The translations under genes and the position numbers were made by a program. From NCBI GenBank assembly GCA_030430715.1, contig JAUIJZ010000004.1, positions 1 to 64,000 of the forward strand: 64,000 nucleotides of DNA, read 5' to 3'. The DNA comes from Alphaproteobacteria bacterium. Its GTDB lineage: Bacteria > Pseudomonadota > Alphaproteobacteria > Caulobacterales > Aquidulcibacteraceae. This document shows, one piece after another, positions 1 to 8,549 of the stretch (the stretch's first letter is position 1; the number at the start of each line of letters is the position of its first letter). The notes beneath the pieces are model-generated. The model did not search any database and had not been told where the DNA came from. It saw only the letters and a list, made by a program, of their open reading frames with translations.

Positions 1-339
1 TTCTTTCAGGATCTGAGCCAATTGCAGCGGCTCTATCCGAAGGATTGGCGCACGATTTTCAACAATGCCGGCGTGTTCCAATTGTTTGGCGTGGCCAATC
101 ATTTGATGGCGCGCGAGAGCGCCGATCTGATCGGCGATGTCGATCCCGACATGCTGCGCAATATGGCCAAGGACCGCCAGATCATCGCCATTTCAAACGA
201 GAAGGCGATGAGCGCGCGGCTGCCGGATTATCTGCAGGACGCGCCCTTCCAAGGGCAGTTCGACGCCAACCCGATGTTCGACAGCGACGCGCCCAGCGCG
301 GTCAGCTCCGCACGCAAGCGGCCTGCGCGCGGGCGCTAG
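1..339 (+). CDS. VirD4/TraG-type conjugative coupling protein, C-terminal fragment
   Basis: This is the 3' end of a longer gene; the reading frame is open from base 1, so the ATG at 22 in the ORF track is internal. The frame begins FFQDLSQLQRLYPKDW and continues with an NNAG..QLFG segment. This resembles the region of VirD4/TraG coupling ATPases after the Walker B area, where a Q-L-x-x-L-Y stretch is followed by an alanine/glycine-rich helix. Coupling proteins are hexameric inner-membrane ATPases that bring DNA or protein substrates to a type IV secretion channel. The Walker motifs lie outside the window, so activity cannot be judged. No relaxase or VirB gene follows; the next gene converges only 4 bases away. 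The family call is by motif resemblance. Confidence 0.7.
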   Translation, partial: FFQDLSQLQRLYPKDWRTIFNNAGVFQLFGVANHLMARESADLIGDVDPDMLRNMAKDRQIIAISNEKAMSARLPDYLQDAPFQGQFDANPMFDSDAPSAVSSARKRPARGR

Positions 340-343
340 TTCG

Positions 344-1570
344 CTACGGCGTCGCCGCGCTTGGCGGGGCCGAGAGCACCAGATCGTCATTCGCGCCGCG
401 CGTTTCCACATCGACGAGGAAGGCGGGAATGGCGCGGAAGCGATATTGCGTCGAGATCGAGGTACAGCGTCCGGTTTCGGGATCGCGGTGTCCGTCGGCG
501 TTTTCAAGCAGCGACGCATAGACACCCTGACACGTATAGCCGAGCGTGCCGGCCGCGCCTGCCGCTGAACCCGCGCGCCTGCGCGCGGGCATGCCGTCGG
601 CGTCAACAGCGCGGCTGAAACTGAAGTGCGCGTTGTAGATGTCTTCGACCATCGTATAGCCGCCCATATAGCCCTCGATGGCTCCGTCCGCCGCGATCGT
701 CGCGCGGATGCGCATGTCGCGGAATGTGCGCTCCATCAGCATGGCGTTGATTTCGTGCGGCATGCGGAAGTCGAACAGATCGGTGGTGAGCACGCCATTG
801 ACGATGCGCCCGGTCGTTGTCGAGCGCTGTTGCGGGTTCTGCGTCATGGCGTAGGTGGCGTGCGGCAGCGCTTCGCGATTGGGGCTGAGCTGGATCGGGT
901 CGGCGTTGGCGTAAATGCCGACCTCGACCTCGTCGTCATTGCGAATGTCGTCGATGCCGCTGAGCGAAATAAGGATCGCGCCATTATTGCCGCCGCCGCC
1001 TTCGCCGATCGGGCCTGTCGGTTGGTACGCGTTGATGCAGCCGACAACGCGATAGAATTGATTGTCGATCCCGGTTTCGCCCGATGCGCCGCGGAAATCG
1101 TCATGCGCGCATGTGCCGGCCGCGGGGCGGCCGCCGGAACGTGAGACTTGTCCGTCCAGGTCCAGGCCGCCATCGATCACCACGTTCTGACCGGTGACGG
1201 AATGATGCGGCACCGCCGGCGCATCCTGAGGGTTCAGGCAGGCGCCTTGGCCATCTTCCGTAACCATAAGCGTGCGCGCCATTTGACGGATGCGCTGTGC
1301 GTAAGCGCTATCGTCCTCGCCATCTTGGCGCGCGCCTTCCGGCATATCCGCTGCGATGGCGCCGTAGCTTTGCGCGCGTCCATCGGGACAGGAGCCAATT
1401 TCCTCAGAATCTCGCGCGAGCACAAAACCGAATTGCGTGACGATAAAGCCCGCGCCGCCATCCTGGACGAAATTGCTTTGGCTCTCCGCTTCGCGCGGCA
1501 GAGCGGCGAACGTCACCAGTGCCGCCGCACCCAGAGCGGCGCCTGCACGCAGAGCGAAGCTTGCACGCAT
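344..1570 (-). CDS. secreted protein of unknown function
   Basis: The product is 408 residues with a clear N-terminal signal peptide: a short basic start, a hydrophobic alanine/leucine stretch to about residue 24, and cleavage likely near AES-Q. I do not recognise the mature domain. It has several cysteines and acidic, glycine-rich stretches and no membrane segment, so it is probably periplasmic or exported. The ATG at 1570 is supported by GGGAGG a few bases upstream. It lies 86 bases downstream of the TonB receptor gene on the same strand and may be co-transcribed with it, which suggests a shared envelope role. That link is inference from position only. Confidence 0.75.
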   Translation of the reverse strand: MRASFALRAGAALGAAALVTFAALPREAESQSNFVQDGGAGFIVTQFGFVLARDSEEIGSCPDGRAQSYGAIAADMPEGARQDGEDDSAYAQRIRQMARTLMVTEDGQGACLNPQDAPAVPHHSVTGQNVVIDGGLDLDGQVSRSGGRPAAGTCAHDDFRGASGETGIDNQFYRVVGCINAYQPTGPIGEGGGGNNGAILISLSGIDDIRNDDEVEVGIYANADPIQLSPNREALPHATYAMTQNPQQRSTTTGRIVNGVLTTDLFDFRMPHEINAMLMERTFRDMRIRATIAADGAIEGYMGGYTMVEDIYNAHFSFSRAVDADGMPARRRAGSAAGAAGTLGYTCQGVYASLLENADGHRDPETGRCTSISTQYRFRAIPAFLVDVETRGANDDLVLSAPPSAATP

Positions 1571-1656
1571 TCACGATCCTCCCATTATTATTATGGCGCA
1601 TCATGCCGAATTTTTTGTGCGGCGCTAGACACAACTCCGTTAAGGCGTTCCGCTCA

Positions 1657-3771
1657 TCAGAACGAACCACTGAGTTCCAGCAGAAACCACGGCGCATTGT
1701 CGGCCCAGGTCGAGCGCCACTCACTGCGGACGGGTGAGCCGTTGCGGTCCGGATCGTAAAAGACGCGGCTGTTATCGGTCGAGCGGCGTCCAACGTCCCA
1801 GAATGTGAGACGTAAGCGCATGTCATTCGGCAGCGCCGTGGTCTCAACGAAGGCGGTAATCCAAGCGTCTTGTTCCCGCACGCCGAGTTCATTGAAGCGG
1901 TGCGTGAGCGTTTCTCCGTTCTGACTGACCGTAAAGCCCCAGGCGAAGCGCCAACTGGCGATATCGTGCCGGAAATCGAAATCAAAATTGGTTTCAGGGC
2001 GATCGGAAATCACGCGCCGCCGTCCGGTGACGGGATCGATGACTTCATGATCGCGGACAACGCCGCTTGTTATGATCCGCGCGCCTGGGAAGAACGGATC
2101 GAGCGGTGTGGTCAGGCTGACTTCCAGCCGTGTCTGTTCAGCGTCACCGATGTTTCCGGGGGCATCAAACAGAATAGGGGGATCGCCGGGATTGGCGCCC
2201 GGCGCGGTGATCAACACGAGATCGTTGAAGTCCTCATAGCGTGTGTGGCGGAGTTCGAGGCCGAGCGCCGCGCCATTGTCGAAGCGAAAGTCGGCGCCGA
2301 GTCCGATATGCCAGGACGTTTCCGGTTGGAGGTCGGGATTGCCGCCCGAGATCAAATTGTCCGAGAGCGAGATCGCGGAGACGAAGTCGCCAAAATTAAG
2401 CTGGCCTACGTCACGGTAGATCCGAAGATTGACTTGATTGGCTTCGCCCAGATTGCGCGTGATTTGCAGCGAAGGCTTCCAAAACGAAAGCGAGACGGAT
2501 TGATCCGCATCGCCTGTAAAGTCGAGCGTTGAGGTTTCCCAAGCGAGGCGGCTCTCGATGGACCAATTTTCTTGGGGCGCCCAAGCATGCGCCGCGAACA
2601 CTTCCGCGCGCTCTTCCTCCACCAGCACGTTGGCGTTGGGCACAAGCACGGGCGCTGGTCCGGCGCCTTCGTCGCGAGCGAGGCGGAAGGCTTGATCGAG
2701 CGCGTTGAAAGCGCCTTCGGCGCCAAATTCGATGCTCTGGGTGTCAAAGCTGCGCGAGAGCGTGGCGCGGAGGATGGTTTCCTCCTCGTCGCGGCGCACG
2801 TCCTGTGTCGAAATCCGGGTGACGGCGCCGGCGGCGTCGCTTCGGACGCCGATTTCCTCGCTGTCTCTGCTTTCGCGATTGGCGAGCCCGACCAGTTCGA
2901 GAGACCAGGGGCCGAACGGACGCAAATAGGTGAAGCCAAGCTCGAAACCGTCTTGCTCTTCGACCTCTTCGATAAAGAGATCCGACAGAAGCGCGCCGGT
3001 TGGCGCGACAAAAGCGAAGCCGTCGCGGTCCGTGTCGGTTTCGCTTTCGACTTGCGCATTGAGGCTGAGGCGCCCTCCGCCAAGCTGCATCGCTGCGTCG
3101 CCGCTGAGTGACCACTCATCCGAGCTGCTCGAATAGCGTGCGCCAATTCTCTCATCGAGCGCGCCCACGCCGTTATAGCGGCGCCAATAGCCTTCGCGCG
3201 CGCCGTAATTGGCGCGGTAGGTTGCGCCAAGGCCGTATTCGAATTGGCCGTTTCGGCCGCTATAGGCGATCTCGCCCCGCGGCGCGGCTACCGGCCGCGA
3301 TCCATATTCTAACCCTGCTTCCCAGACGCCGCCGCCTGCGCTGGGCGTACGCACGACATTCAAAAGCACGGAATGACCCGCGCCGTCGCCCGCGACGAGC
3401 GAGCCGCGCCAAATCTCAATGCGCACCACCTGACCGGCGGGGACGCGAGAGAGAACATCTGACAAAGACTGACTCTTCGTGCTCGGGCGCACGCCGTCGA
3501 TCAGGACATTGCCTTCCGATCCGGAGAGGCCGCGCCGCCCGCCGCCTTCATCCAATGAAAAGCCCGGCGTCTGACGCACCATGTCGAGGGCGTTCTGCGG
3601 GCTGAATTGAGAGAAGAAGTCAGCCTGGTAGTCGATCCGGTCGCCGCTGTTGAGCTCCGCCGGCGCGCAATTGGGCGCTGGCGCGCAAGGCGGTCCAGTA
3701 TTGTCGGGTGCTGTTTGTGCCGAGGCGGCGCCGGCGAAAGCGCACGCCGAGGCCATGATGCATTTGAACAA
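1657..3771 (-). CDS. TonB-dependent outer-membrane receptor
   Basis: This is an outer-membrane beta-barrel that takes up a substrate using TonB/ExbBD energy. The plug domain is visible near residues 45-150, with the variants NALDMVRQTPGF, LSGSEGNVLIDG and VRIEIWRGS. The barrel ends in an aromatic residue (LELSGSF), as outer-membrane proteins do. The track starts at a TTG at 3867, but I prefer the TTG at 3771. It has a GGGGGGAAG ribosome site just upstream and gives a compact signal peptide, MFKCIMASACAFAGAASA. An ATG at 3756 is the alternative. About 704 residues is typical for the family. The substrate is unknown. The downstream secreted-protein gene may belong to the same transcript. Confidence 0.88.
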   Translation of the reverse strand: MFKCIMASACAFAGAASAQTAPDNTGPPCAPAPNCAPAELNSGDRIDYQADFFSQFSPQNALDMVRQTPGFSLDEGGGRRGLSGSEGNVLIDGVRPSTKSQSLSDVLSRVPAGQVVRIEIWRGSLVAGDGAGHSVLLNVVRTPSAGGGVWEAGLEYGSRPVAAPRGEIAYSGRNGQFEYGLGATYRANYGAREGYWRRYNGVGALDERIGARYSSSSDEWSLSGDAAMQLGGGRLSLNAQVESETDTDRDGFAFVAPTGALLSDLFIEEVEEQDGFELGFTYLRPFGPWSLELVGLANRESRDSEEIGVRSDAAGAVTRISTQDVRRDEEETILRATLSRSFDTQSIEFGAEGAFNALDQAFRLARDEGAGPAPVLVPNANVLVEEERAEVFAAHAWAPQENWSIESRLAWETSTLDFTGDADQSVSLSFWKPSLQITRNLGEANQVNLRIYRDVGQLNFGDFVSAISLSDNLISGGNPDLQPETSWHIGLGADFRFDNGAALGLELRHTRYEDFNDLVLITAPGANPGDPPILFDAPGNIGDAEQTRLEVSLTTPLDPFFPGARIITSGVVRDHEVIDPVTGRRRVISDRPETNFDFDFRHDIASWRFAWGFTVSQNGETLTHRFNELGVREQDAWITAFVETTALPNDMRLRLTFWDVGRRSTDNSRVFYDPDRNGSPVRSEWRSTWADNAPWFLLELSGSF

Positions 3772-3863
3772 GTCTTCCCCCCGCTCGCCATTTTTGGCGT
3801 CATCGGTTGGCTTGGCGATAGACCAGGGGGATGTGACGAGACTTTGCCAGGGGGCGGGGCGCC

Positions 3864-3902
3864 TCAAACGAAAGAGCCGCCGAGGTTGCCCTCAGCGGCT
3901 CT
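3864..3902 (-). terminator. intrinsic terminator after the 27-residue gene
   Basis: On the minus strand an AGAGCCGC..CCTCGGCGGCTCT type inverted repeat (3873-3902) forms a stem of about 12 pairs with a four-base loop and is followed by TTTCGTTT. It lies 24 bases past the stop of the small lysine-rich gene and upstream of the TonB receptor, so it should separate the two transcripts. Confidence 0.75.
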
Positions 3903-3925
3903 CCGTAATTCCGATGAGAAGAAAG

Positions 3926-4009
3926 TTACTTCTTCTTGCCGGCGGGCTTCTTGGCTTTCGCCGTCTTCGCCGCAGCAGGCTTCACCGTCGTTTTCTTCTT
4001 CGCAGCCAT
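3926..4009 (-). CDS. 27-residue lysine/alanine-rich basic protein
   Basis: The ORF track shows a 90-residue ORF here, but the credible gene is the last 27 codons. The ATG at 4009 is preceded by GGGGAGG at ideal spacing, and the peptide MAAKKKTTVKPAAAKTAKAK has the K/A/T/P composition of the tails of bacterial histone-H1-like proteins. A TACAAT box on the minus strand (4063-4068) about 54 bases upstream could be a -10 element. A good intrinsic terminator follows, so this looks like a monocistronic expressed gene. A DNA- or RNA-binding role is inferred from charge alone. A second, longer lysine-rich protein of the same kind lies at 36434-36634. Confidence 0.65.
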   Translation of the reverse strand: MAAKKKTTVKPAAAKTAKAKKPAGKKK

Positions 4010-4466
4010 ATTTGCCTCCCCAAACCACTGGGATGAGCACAGCTTCTGCTTCGATTCGTGGAATTGTAAATGAGCACGCATGCCAAAGGCCGCACCGGGA
4101 AGGCGCGTGCTTGCGATTGAGGCGCTCAACAAGCGCACTGGGGTGATGCCCCTTTCGACCATGATGCGCCCAGCGATGCAAGCGCCTAAGGGGTGCATGC
4201 GCGTCCTTTCCGCGTGCGAAAAAGTTCAGCGGTTTGTGCGCTGCGCGATCGCTGAAAATGAAACGACCGATAATTCAGCGGCATCGTTGCGTAAGCGCGC
4301 AATGCGCGCCTTTGAGCACGGAATGTGCACGAAACATGCAGCGCCTATGCCGGGCCTAGATGCTTATGCGCGTTCGGTAGGAAGGAGATGGCGCGCTGTG
4401 CGCCGTCCTGGACGCGCCGATGAAAATCTCTGTGAGCAAAAGTGTCGCGGTTTCTGTTCGTGCCGC
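4010..4466. other. 457-base stretch without a supported gene
   Basis: It lies between the 27-residue gene and the esterase gene, both on the minus strand. It should hold the promoter of the small gene and the 3' untranslated region of the esterase. The plus-strand 168-residue ORF crossing it runs into the esterase antisense and has no convincing ribosome site. I see no tRNA, no repeat array and no clear terminator. Confidence 0.5.
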
Positions 4467-5411
4467 TTATGGCGCGCACAGGGCCCGCTTAAGCGCTGCG
4501 GTTTGGCTCGCGCGGAAATCGCGCACGAGCTTTGTGTCCGGCGAAAACATATCGAAGCCATGGTAGGCGCCGGGGATCTCGACTAACTCGCAGGCAATTC
4601 CAGCATCGGTCAGCCGGCGTGCGTAAGCCACGGACTCTCCGTGCAAGATGTCCGCGTCGCCTGCGCCGATCCAAGCCGGCGCTAGGCCGGAGAGGTCTTC
4701 GCGCCGCGCGGGCACGGCATAGGGCGGAGGACCGTCCGCACCGTAGCGCGGGCCGAGATACGCCCCCCAACCGAAGCGATTATTCTCATGCGTCCAGAGT
4801 AAATGCGTCTCGTCCGTGTCCGCCGAAAGCGAGGTGCGGTCGTCAAGCATGGGATAAACGAGCAGCTGAAGGCTTAGTTTTACGCCGCGATCATGCGCCA
4901 TCTGCGCGATTGCAGCGGCAAGGCAGCCGCCAGCGCTTGTTCCGCCGACCGCGATGCGCGCTGGATCGACGCCAAGCGCATCCGCTTGCGTTTGCAGCCA
5001 TGTGAGCGCCGCGTAGATTTCGTTCACGGCGCGCGGGAAGCGGTATTCGGGCGCGAGGCTGTAATCGACGGAGGCGACAACGATACCCAGATCGCGAGCG
5101 AATTCGCCCAGCTGGACGTCGTCCATTTCCGGTTTGCCCACCACCAGGCCGCCGCCATGCAGCCAGATCAGCGCGGGCGCGGCGCTAGAGTGCGAAGCAG
5201 GCGTATAGAGGCGAACGCGCACCTTCGCGCTCGTACCGGGCACGGAAATTTTGACGTTGCGCACGTTCACGCCGGATGGCGGCCCGGGCATGGGCATGAG
5301 GCTCAGCGCCAGACGCATCAGCCAAAGCGTGCTGCGCTTAAAGGGCGCGCCGCGCGCCTTGCGGGCGCCTTCCTGCAATTCCGGATGAAAGCGTTCGTAA
5401 TCGATCGTCAC
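4467..5411 (-). CDS. alpha/beta hydrolase, hormone-sensitive-lipase (HSL) type esterase
   Basis: This is a predicted carboxylesterase that hydrolyses short or medium acyl esters. The HSL-family oxyanion motif HGGG is at about residues 85-88, and the nucleophile elbow GTSAGG puts the catalytic serine near residue 159. Late acid (GDADILHGES) and histidine (GAYHGFDMF) motifs complete the triad. I start it at the GTG at 5411, which has GGGGGAG seven bases upstream; the track start at 5513 adds 34 unlikely residues. At 314 residues it is normal length and has no signal peptide, so it is probably cytoplasmic. It lies 56 bases downstream of a lipoprotein gene on the same strand. The natural substrate is unknown. 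Confidence 0.88.
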   Translation of the reverse strand: MTIDYERFHPELQEGARKARGAPFKRSTLWLMRLALSLMPMPGPPSGVNVRNVKISVPGTSAKVRVRLYTPASHSSAAPALIWLHGGGLVVGKPEMDDVQLGEFARDLGIVVASVDYSLAPEYRFPRAVNEIYAALTWLQTQADALGVDPARIAVGGTSAGGCLAAAIAQMAHDRGVKLSLQLLVYPMLDDRTSLSADTDETHLLWTHENNRFGWGAYLGPRYGADGPPPYAVPARREDLSGLAPAWIGAGDADILHGESVAYARRLTDAGIACELVEIPGAYHGFDMFSPDTKLVRDFRASQTAALKRALCAP

Positions 5412-5467
5412 GCCAAGTCTCCCCCTATGTCGCGCGTCACGCGCATCGGCGGTGCGCGGCGCAACAT

Positions 5468-6247
5468 CTATGAGCGAGGACAGGCTATGGCGCCATCGGC
5501 GGCGATCCGGCAATGGCGATCGAGGTCTGGACCGATGATCTCGGTCACGATCCCATTCTCCACGACGATTTCCAGGAAGATCCGAGCGCCCGCGGTGAGC
5601 TGAAGGCGGGTGATCTCAGCTTCTTGCTGTGCGGGGCGCAGCACCTCGGCATATTCGGCGGCGTAGCCCTCCACGCCGCCGGGCAGTGGCGCGCCAATGC
5701 GCAAGTTTGAGACCGCGCGCGTGCGTAGGCCCGAGTCATCCAGCGCGGCCGCAACAGGGACCGCCGGAAGTGTTGCGGCTGCAAAAGGCGCCGCCATGAC
5801 CAGCGCTGCAGCCGCGACGACCGCGCCGCTAGCGGTGTGCCCGTTCGGCACGCAGAGCAGCGTAATGACGGCGTCCGGATCGTGCGGTTCGCTGCTGCTG
5901 AAAGTGGTCAGCGTCGCAAGGCGCCCGTCGCGAAAGACCCAGCTGCCAAAATAGGGATGATCCGACCAAAGCTGCACATTGTGAGAAGAGGGGCAGATGT
6001 TGCGCCCTGCGCCAAGTATGCGTCCTTGAAACACTGCGGCGATGAGCTGATCGTCCTGCCATCGCAGCCTGTTGAAGTAGAGCGCTTCGTCGCCGCTTGG
6101 CGCGCCGAGCAAAGCGCGCACTTCCGGCTGCGTTTTTCCCATCAACGCGCTCAAGGGCGCCGCGCCGAGCGTTATCTGCTCTGCGCGTGGCGTGCTTGCG
6201 CATGCGCAGAGCGCCAAGGCGGCGACAGCTATCAAAACTGATCTCAT
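5468..6247 (-). CDS. predicted lipoprotein of unknown function
   Basis: The 259-residue product begins with a short lipoprotein signal ending LALCACAS, so it is probably anchored to a membrane by a lipidated cysteine near residue 16. The first 45 mature residues (LSALMGKTQPEVRALLGAP) resemble the SmpA/BamE-like pattern in which a helix precedes LGxP, but that resemblance is weak. A hydrophobic alanine/valine-rich segment lies around residues 140-170. GGGAGG precedes the ATG at good spacing. It sits 30 bases downstream of tldD and 56 bases upstream of the esterase, and all three could share a transcript. I do not assign a function. Confidence 0.72.
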   Translation of the reverse strand: MRSVLIAVAALALCACASTPRAEQITLGAAPLSALMGKTQPEVRALLGAPSGDEALYFNRLRWQDDQLIAAVFQGRILGAGRNICPSSHNVQLWSDHPYFGSWVFRDGRLATLTTFSSSEPHDPDAVITLLCVPNGHTASGAVVAAAALVMAAPFAAATLPAVPVAAALDDSGLRTRAVSNLRIGAPLPGGVEGYAAEYAEVLRPAQQEAEITRLQLTAGARIFLEIVVENGIVTEIIGPDLDRHCRIAADGAIACPRS

Positions 6248-6277
6248 CCGCCATCCTCCCGCAGGGGCCGGCTTGCG

Positions 6278-7699
6278 TTACATCCCGCCGACCGTGAGAC
6301 CAGTGATGTACAGCGTCGGCTGGCCGACGCCGACCGGCACGCTTTGCCCGCCCTTGCCGCAGGTGCCGACGCCTTCATCAAGCTTGAGATCGTTGCCGAC
6401 CATTTTCACGCGCGTCAGTGCGGACGGGCCGTCGCCGATCAGGGTTGCGCCTTTGATCGGCGCTTTGATCTTGCCGTCTTCGACCAGATACGCCTCGGTG
6501 CACTGAAACACGAACTTGCCGGAGGTGATGTCGACCTGGCCGCCGCCGAAATTCACGGCGTAAACGCCGCGCTTGAGGCTGGAGAGAATTTCGCCGGGGT
6601 CGTGCGCGCCGTTTTCCATGAAGGTGTTGGTCATGCGCGGCATGGGGCGATGCGCATAGCTTTCGCGCCGTCCGTTGCCGGTGGCGGGCACGCCGGTGAG
6701 GCGCGCATTCATGCGATCCTGCAAATAGCCTTTAAGAATGCCGTCCTCGATCAGGACGGTGCGTTGTGTCGGCGTGCCTTCATCATCGATGTTGAGCGAG
6801 CCGCGGCGGTTTTCGAAGGTGCCGTCATCAACAACAGTGACGCCCGGCGCGGCGACGCGCTCGCCGATCATGCCGGAGAAAGCCGATGCGCCTTTGCGGT
6901 TGAAGTCGCCCTCAAGGCCGTGGCCGACGGCTTCGTGCAACAGCACGCCGGGCCAGCCGGGGCCAAGCACGACATCCATTTCGCCTGCGGGCGCGGGCTC
7001 GGCGTCGAGATTGACGAGCGCGATGCGCAGAGCTTCGTCCGCCATCGCCTTCCAGCGATCCGGCGCGATGAACACTTCATAGGGTTCGCGTCCGCCCGCG
7101 CCGGCCGAGCCGGACTCACGCCGTCCATCGCGTTCAACGGTCACGGAGACATTGATGCGCACGAGCGGGCGGTGATCGGTGAGTTTGGCGCCGTCGGGGC
7201 GCAGAATGGTCAGCGCGCGGTTGGCGCCGGACAGCGAGGCGGCGACTTGGACGACGCGTGGGTCCTTGGCGCGGCAATAGGCGTCGATCTCAGCGAGCAG
7301 GTCGGTCTTGTCGGTGAAGCCGGGCGTCTCGATCGGATCGAAGTCTCGATAGAGCTGGCGGTTCACGCGTGCGGGGCTCGCATTGAGCGCGCCGTCATGA
7401 CCGAGCTTCACCGCCGCCGCCGCTTCGGCGGCGCGCGCGACGGCTTCCGTGTCCAATACGCTGGCGTGCCCGTAGCCGGCGCGCTCACCCGCAACAATGC
7501 GCAGGCCAAAGCCCTGGCTGGCGTCGAAACTGGCTGATTTCAGCCGCCCGTCATCCCAATAGAAACTCTCAGTGCGGCTATCCTCGGCGAAGATTTCACC
7601 ATCGTCGGCGCCGCGAGCGGCGTCGGCGAGCAGACGTCCGGCCGCGTCCCAATCCATTTCGGCTGCTTTTTCGGCTGTCGTGGGCGCGCCATCGGCCAT
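6278..7699 (-). CDS. tldD: TldD/PmbA-family metalloprotease TldD
   Basis: TldD, with its partner TldE/PmbA, forms a cytoplasmic zinc protease that degrades unfolded peptides; in E. coli it matures microcin B17 and acts on CcdA. The family zinc site HEAVGH (HExxxH) is at about residues 255-260 and is followed by GLEGDFNRKG. The DGTFENRRGSLNIDDEG and CTEAYLVEDG segments are also typical. I start at the ATG at 7699, which has GAAGGAG just upstream, rather than at the track start at 7732; this gives 473 residues, normal for TldD. No tldE is in the window. tldD next to the cox operon is a common alphaproteobacterial arrangement. Confidence 0.95.
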   Translation of the reverse strand: MADGAPTTAEKAAEMDWDAAGRLLADAARGADDGEIFAEDSRTESFYWDDGRLKSASFDASQGFGLRIVAGERAGYGHASVLDTEAVARAAEAAAAVKLGHDGALNASPARVNRQLYRDFDPIETPGFTDKTDLLAEIDAYCRAKDPRVVQVAASLSGANRALTILRPDGAKLTDHRPLVRINVSVTVERDGRRESGSAGAGGREPYEVFIAPDRWKAMADEALRIALVNLDAEPAPAGEMDVVLGPGWPGVLLHEAVGHGLEGDFNRKGASAFSGMIGERVAAPGVTVVDDGTFENRRGSLNIDDEGTPTQRTVLIEDGILKGYLQDRMNARLTGVPATGNGRRESYAHRPMPRMTNTFMENGAHDPGEILSSLKRGVYAVNFGGGQVDITSGKFVFQCTEAYLVEDGKIKAPIKGATLIGDGPSALTRVKMVGNDLKLDEGVGTCGKGGQSVPVGVGQPTLYITGLTVGGM

Positions 7700-7733
7700 G
7701 AGGTCTCCTTCCGGGGGATTGGGGCTGATCAAT

Positions 7734-7739
7734 CTTATA
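7734..7739 (-). promoter_or_regulatory. possible -10 box for tldD
   Basis: On the minus strand CTATATAAGATT contains TATAAG about 35 bases before the chosen tldD ATG. No good -35 hexamer sits at 16-18 bases, so this rests on one element only. Confidence 0.3.
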
Positions 7740-7783
7740 TAGGCGCCGAGTCGGGCGCTGGCGCGCGGGTTCTCGGCTTTACG

Positions 7784-8428
7784 CTACGGCGCCTCGCGCT
7801 CGGCCAGCAATTCGCGCAGCTCCTCGCGGCGCATGCGCGCGAAGCGCGCCATCTCCGCATTGGCCGGCCCCCAATCGGGTTCGATCTCCAATGCGGTAGC
7901 ATAATCCTCCATGGCGCCGCGCCAGTCGCGCAGCGCCTCGCGCGCCGCGCCGCGATTGTAATAGGACATGTGGGGAGCTTGGACGCCCAAGCCCACGGCC
8001 TGGGTGAATTCCGCTACCGCTTCACCGTGCCGGTTCAGGGCCATCAGCGCTGAGCCGCGATTGGCGTGAGCCTCAGCATTTCGCGGATTGTTTCGCAGAA
8101 CTTCGTCGAAATCCGCCAGCGCCTCGGCGGGGCGGTCGCGGTTGAGGTAAAGGACGCCGCGGCTGATGCGCACCTGCTGCCTGCCTAAGGGCGGGACTTG
8201 GCTGGAGGTGAGCGCGCGGGTGCATTCGGCGAGCGTCGGATCGGCATAATCGCCTGCGGCGACTTGTCGGAGGCACGCGCGCGCATGCTCGTCACGACCG
8301 ATGACGATCATAAAGTTCGAGTCCAGCGGCTCCTGCGCAGAGGCGACCGCCGGAACGGTCATCCAGCCCAGCACCGTAAAAAGAATGGGCCAGACACAAT
8401 TGCGCCTTGGAAGGCTAGCTCGGCTCAT
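7784..8428 (-). CDS. secreted tetratricopeptide-repeat protein
   Basis: The protein has 214 residues when started at the ATG at 8428, which follows GGCGGGG and opens a signal peptide ending VPAVASAQ; the track ORF begins 88 residues earlier without support. The mature part carries about three TPR units (VRISRGVLYLNRDRPAEALA, AEAHANRGSALMALNRHGEA, MSYYNRGAAREALRDWRGAM). TPR units form paired helices that bind partner proteins. A periplasmic scaffold role, perhaps near the divergently transcribed oxidase operon, is inference. It is 84 bases upstream of tldD on the same strand. Confidence 0.82.
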   Translation of the reverse strand: MSRASLPRRNCVWPILFTVLGWMTVPAVASAQEPLDSNFMIVIGRDEHARACLRQVAAGDYADPTLAECTRALTSSQVPPLGRQQVRISRGVLYLNRDRPAEALADFDEVLRNNPRNAEAHANRGSALMALNRHGEAVAEFTQAVGLGVQAPHMSYYNRGAAREALRDWRGAMEDYATALEIEPDWGPANAEMARFARMRREELRELLAEREAP

Positions 8429-8549
8429 AGTAGCACCCCGCCAGAGAGTTACAGAACCGACAGGCGCGATTGTATGCCGCGCCCGCGGACTATAGGCGGG
8501 GCGTGCGACCCGCGCCATACCGGCGCTGAATCTATAAGGAGGCAAGTGC

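Noticed and set aside
4388-4566. Two short overlapping plus-strand ORFs (11 and 48 codons) after GGAAGGAG, as a possible leader peptide pair
   Set aside because: The purine-rich site touches the first ATG with no spacing, and the second ORF continues antisense to the esterase end.
4080-4586. Plus-strand 168-residue ORF in the gap before the esterase
   Set aside because: No ribosome site, no recognisable domain, and it runs into the esterase antisense.
6344-7537. Plus-strand 397-residue ORF opposite tldD
   Set aside because: Antisense shadow; TldD zinc motif is intact on the minus strand.
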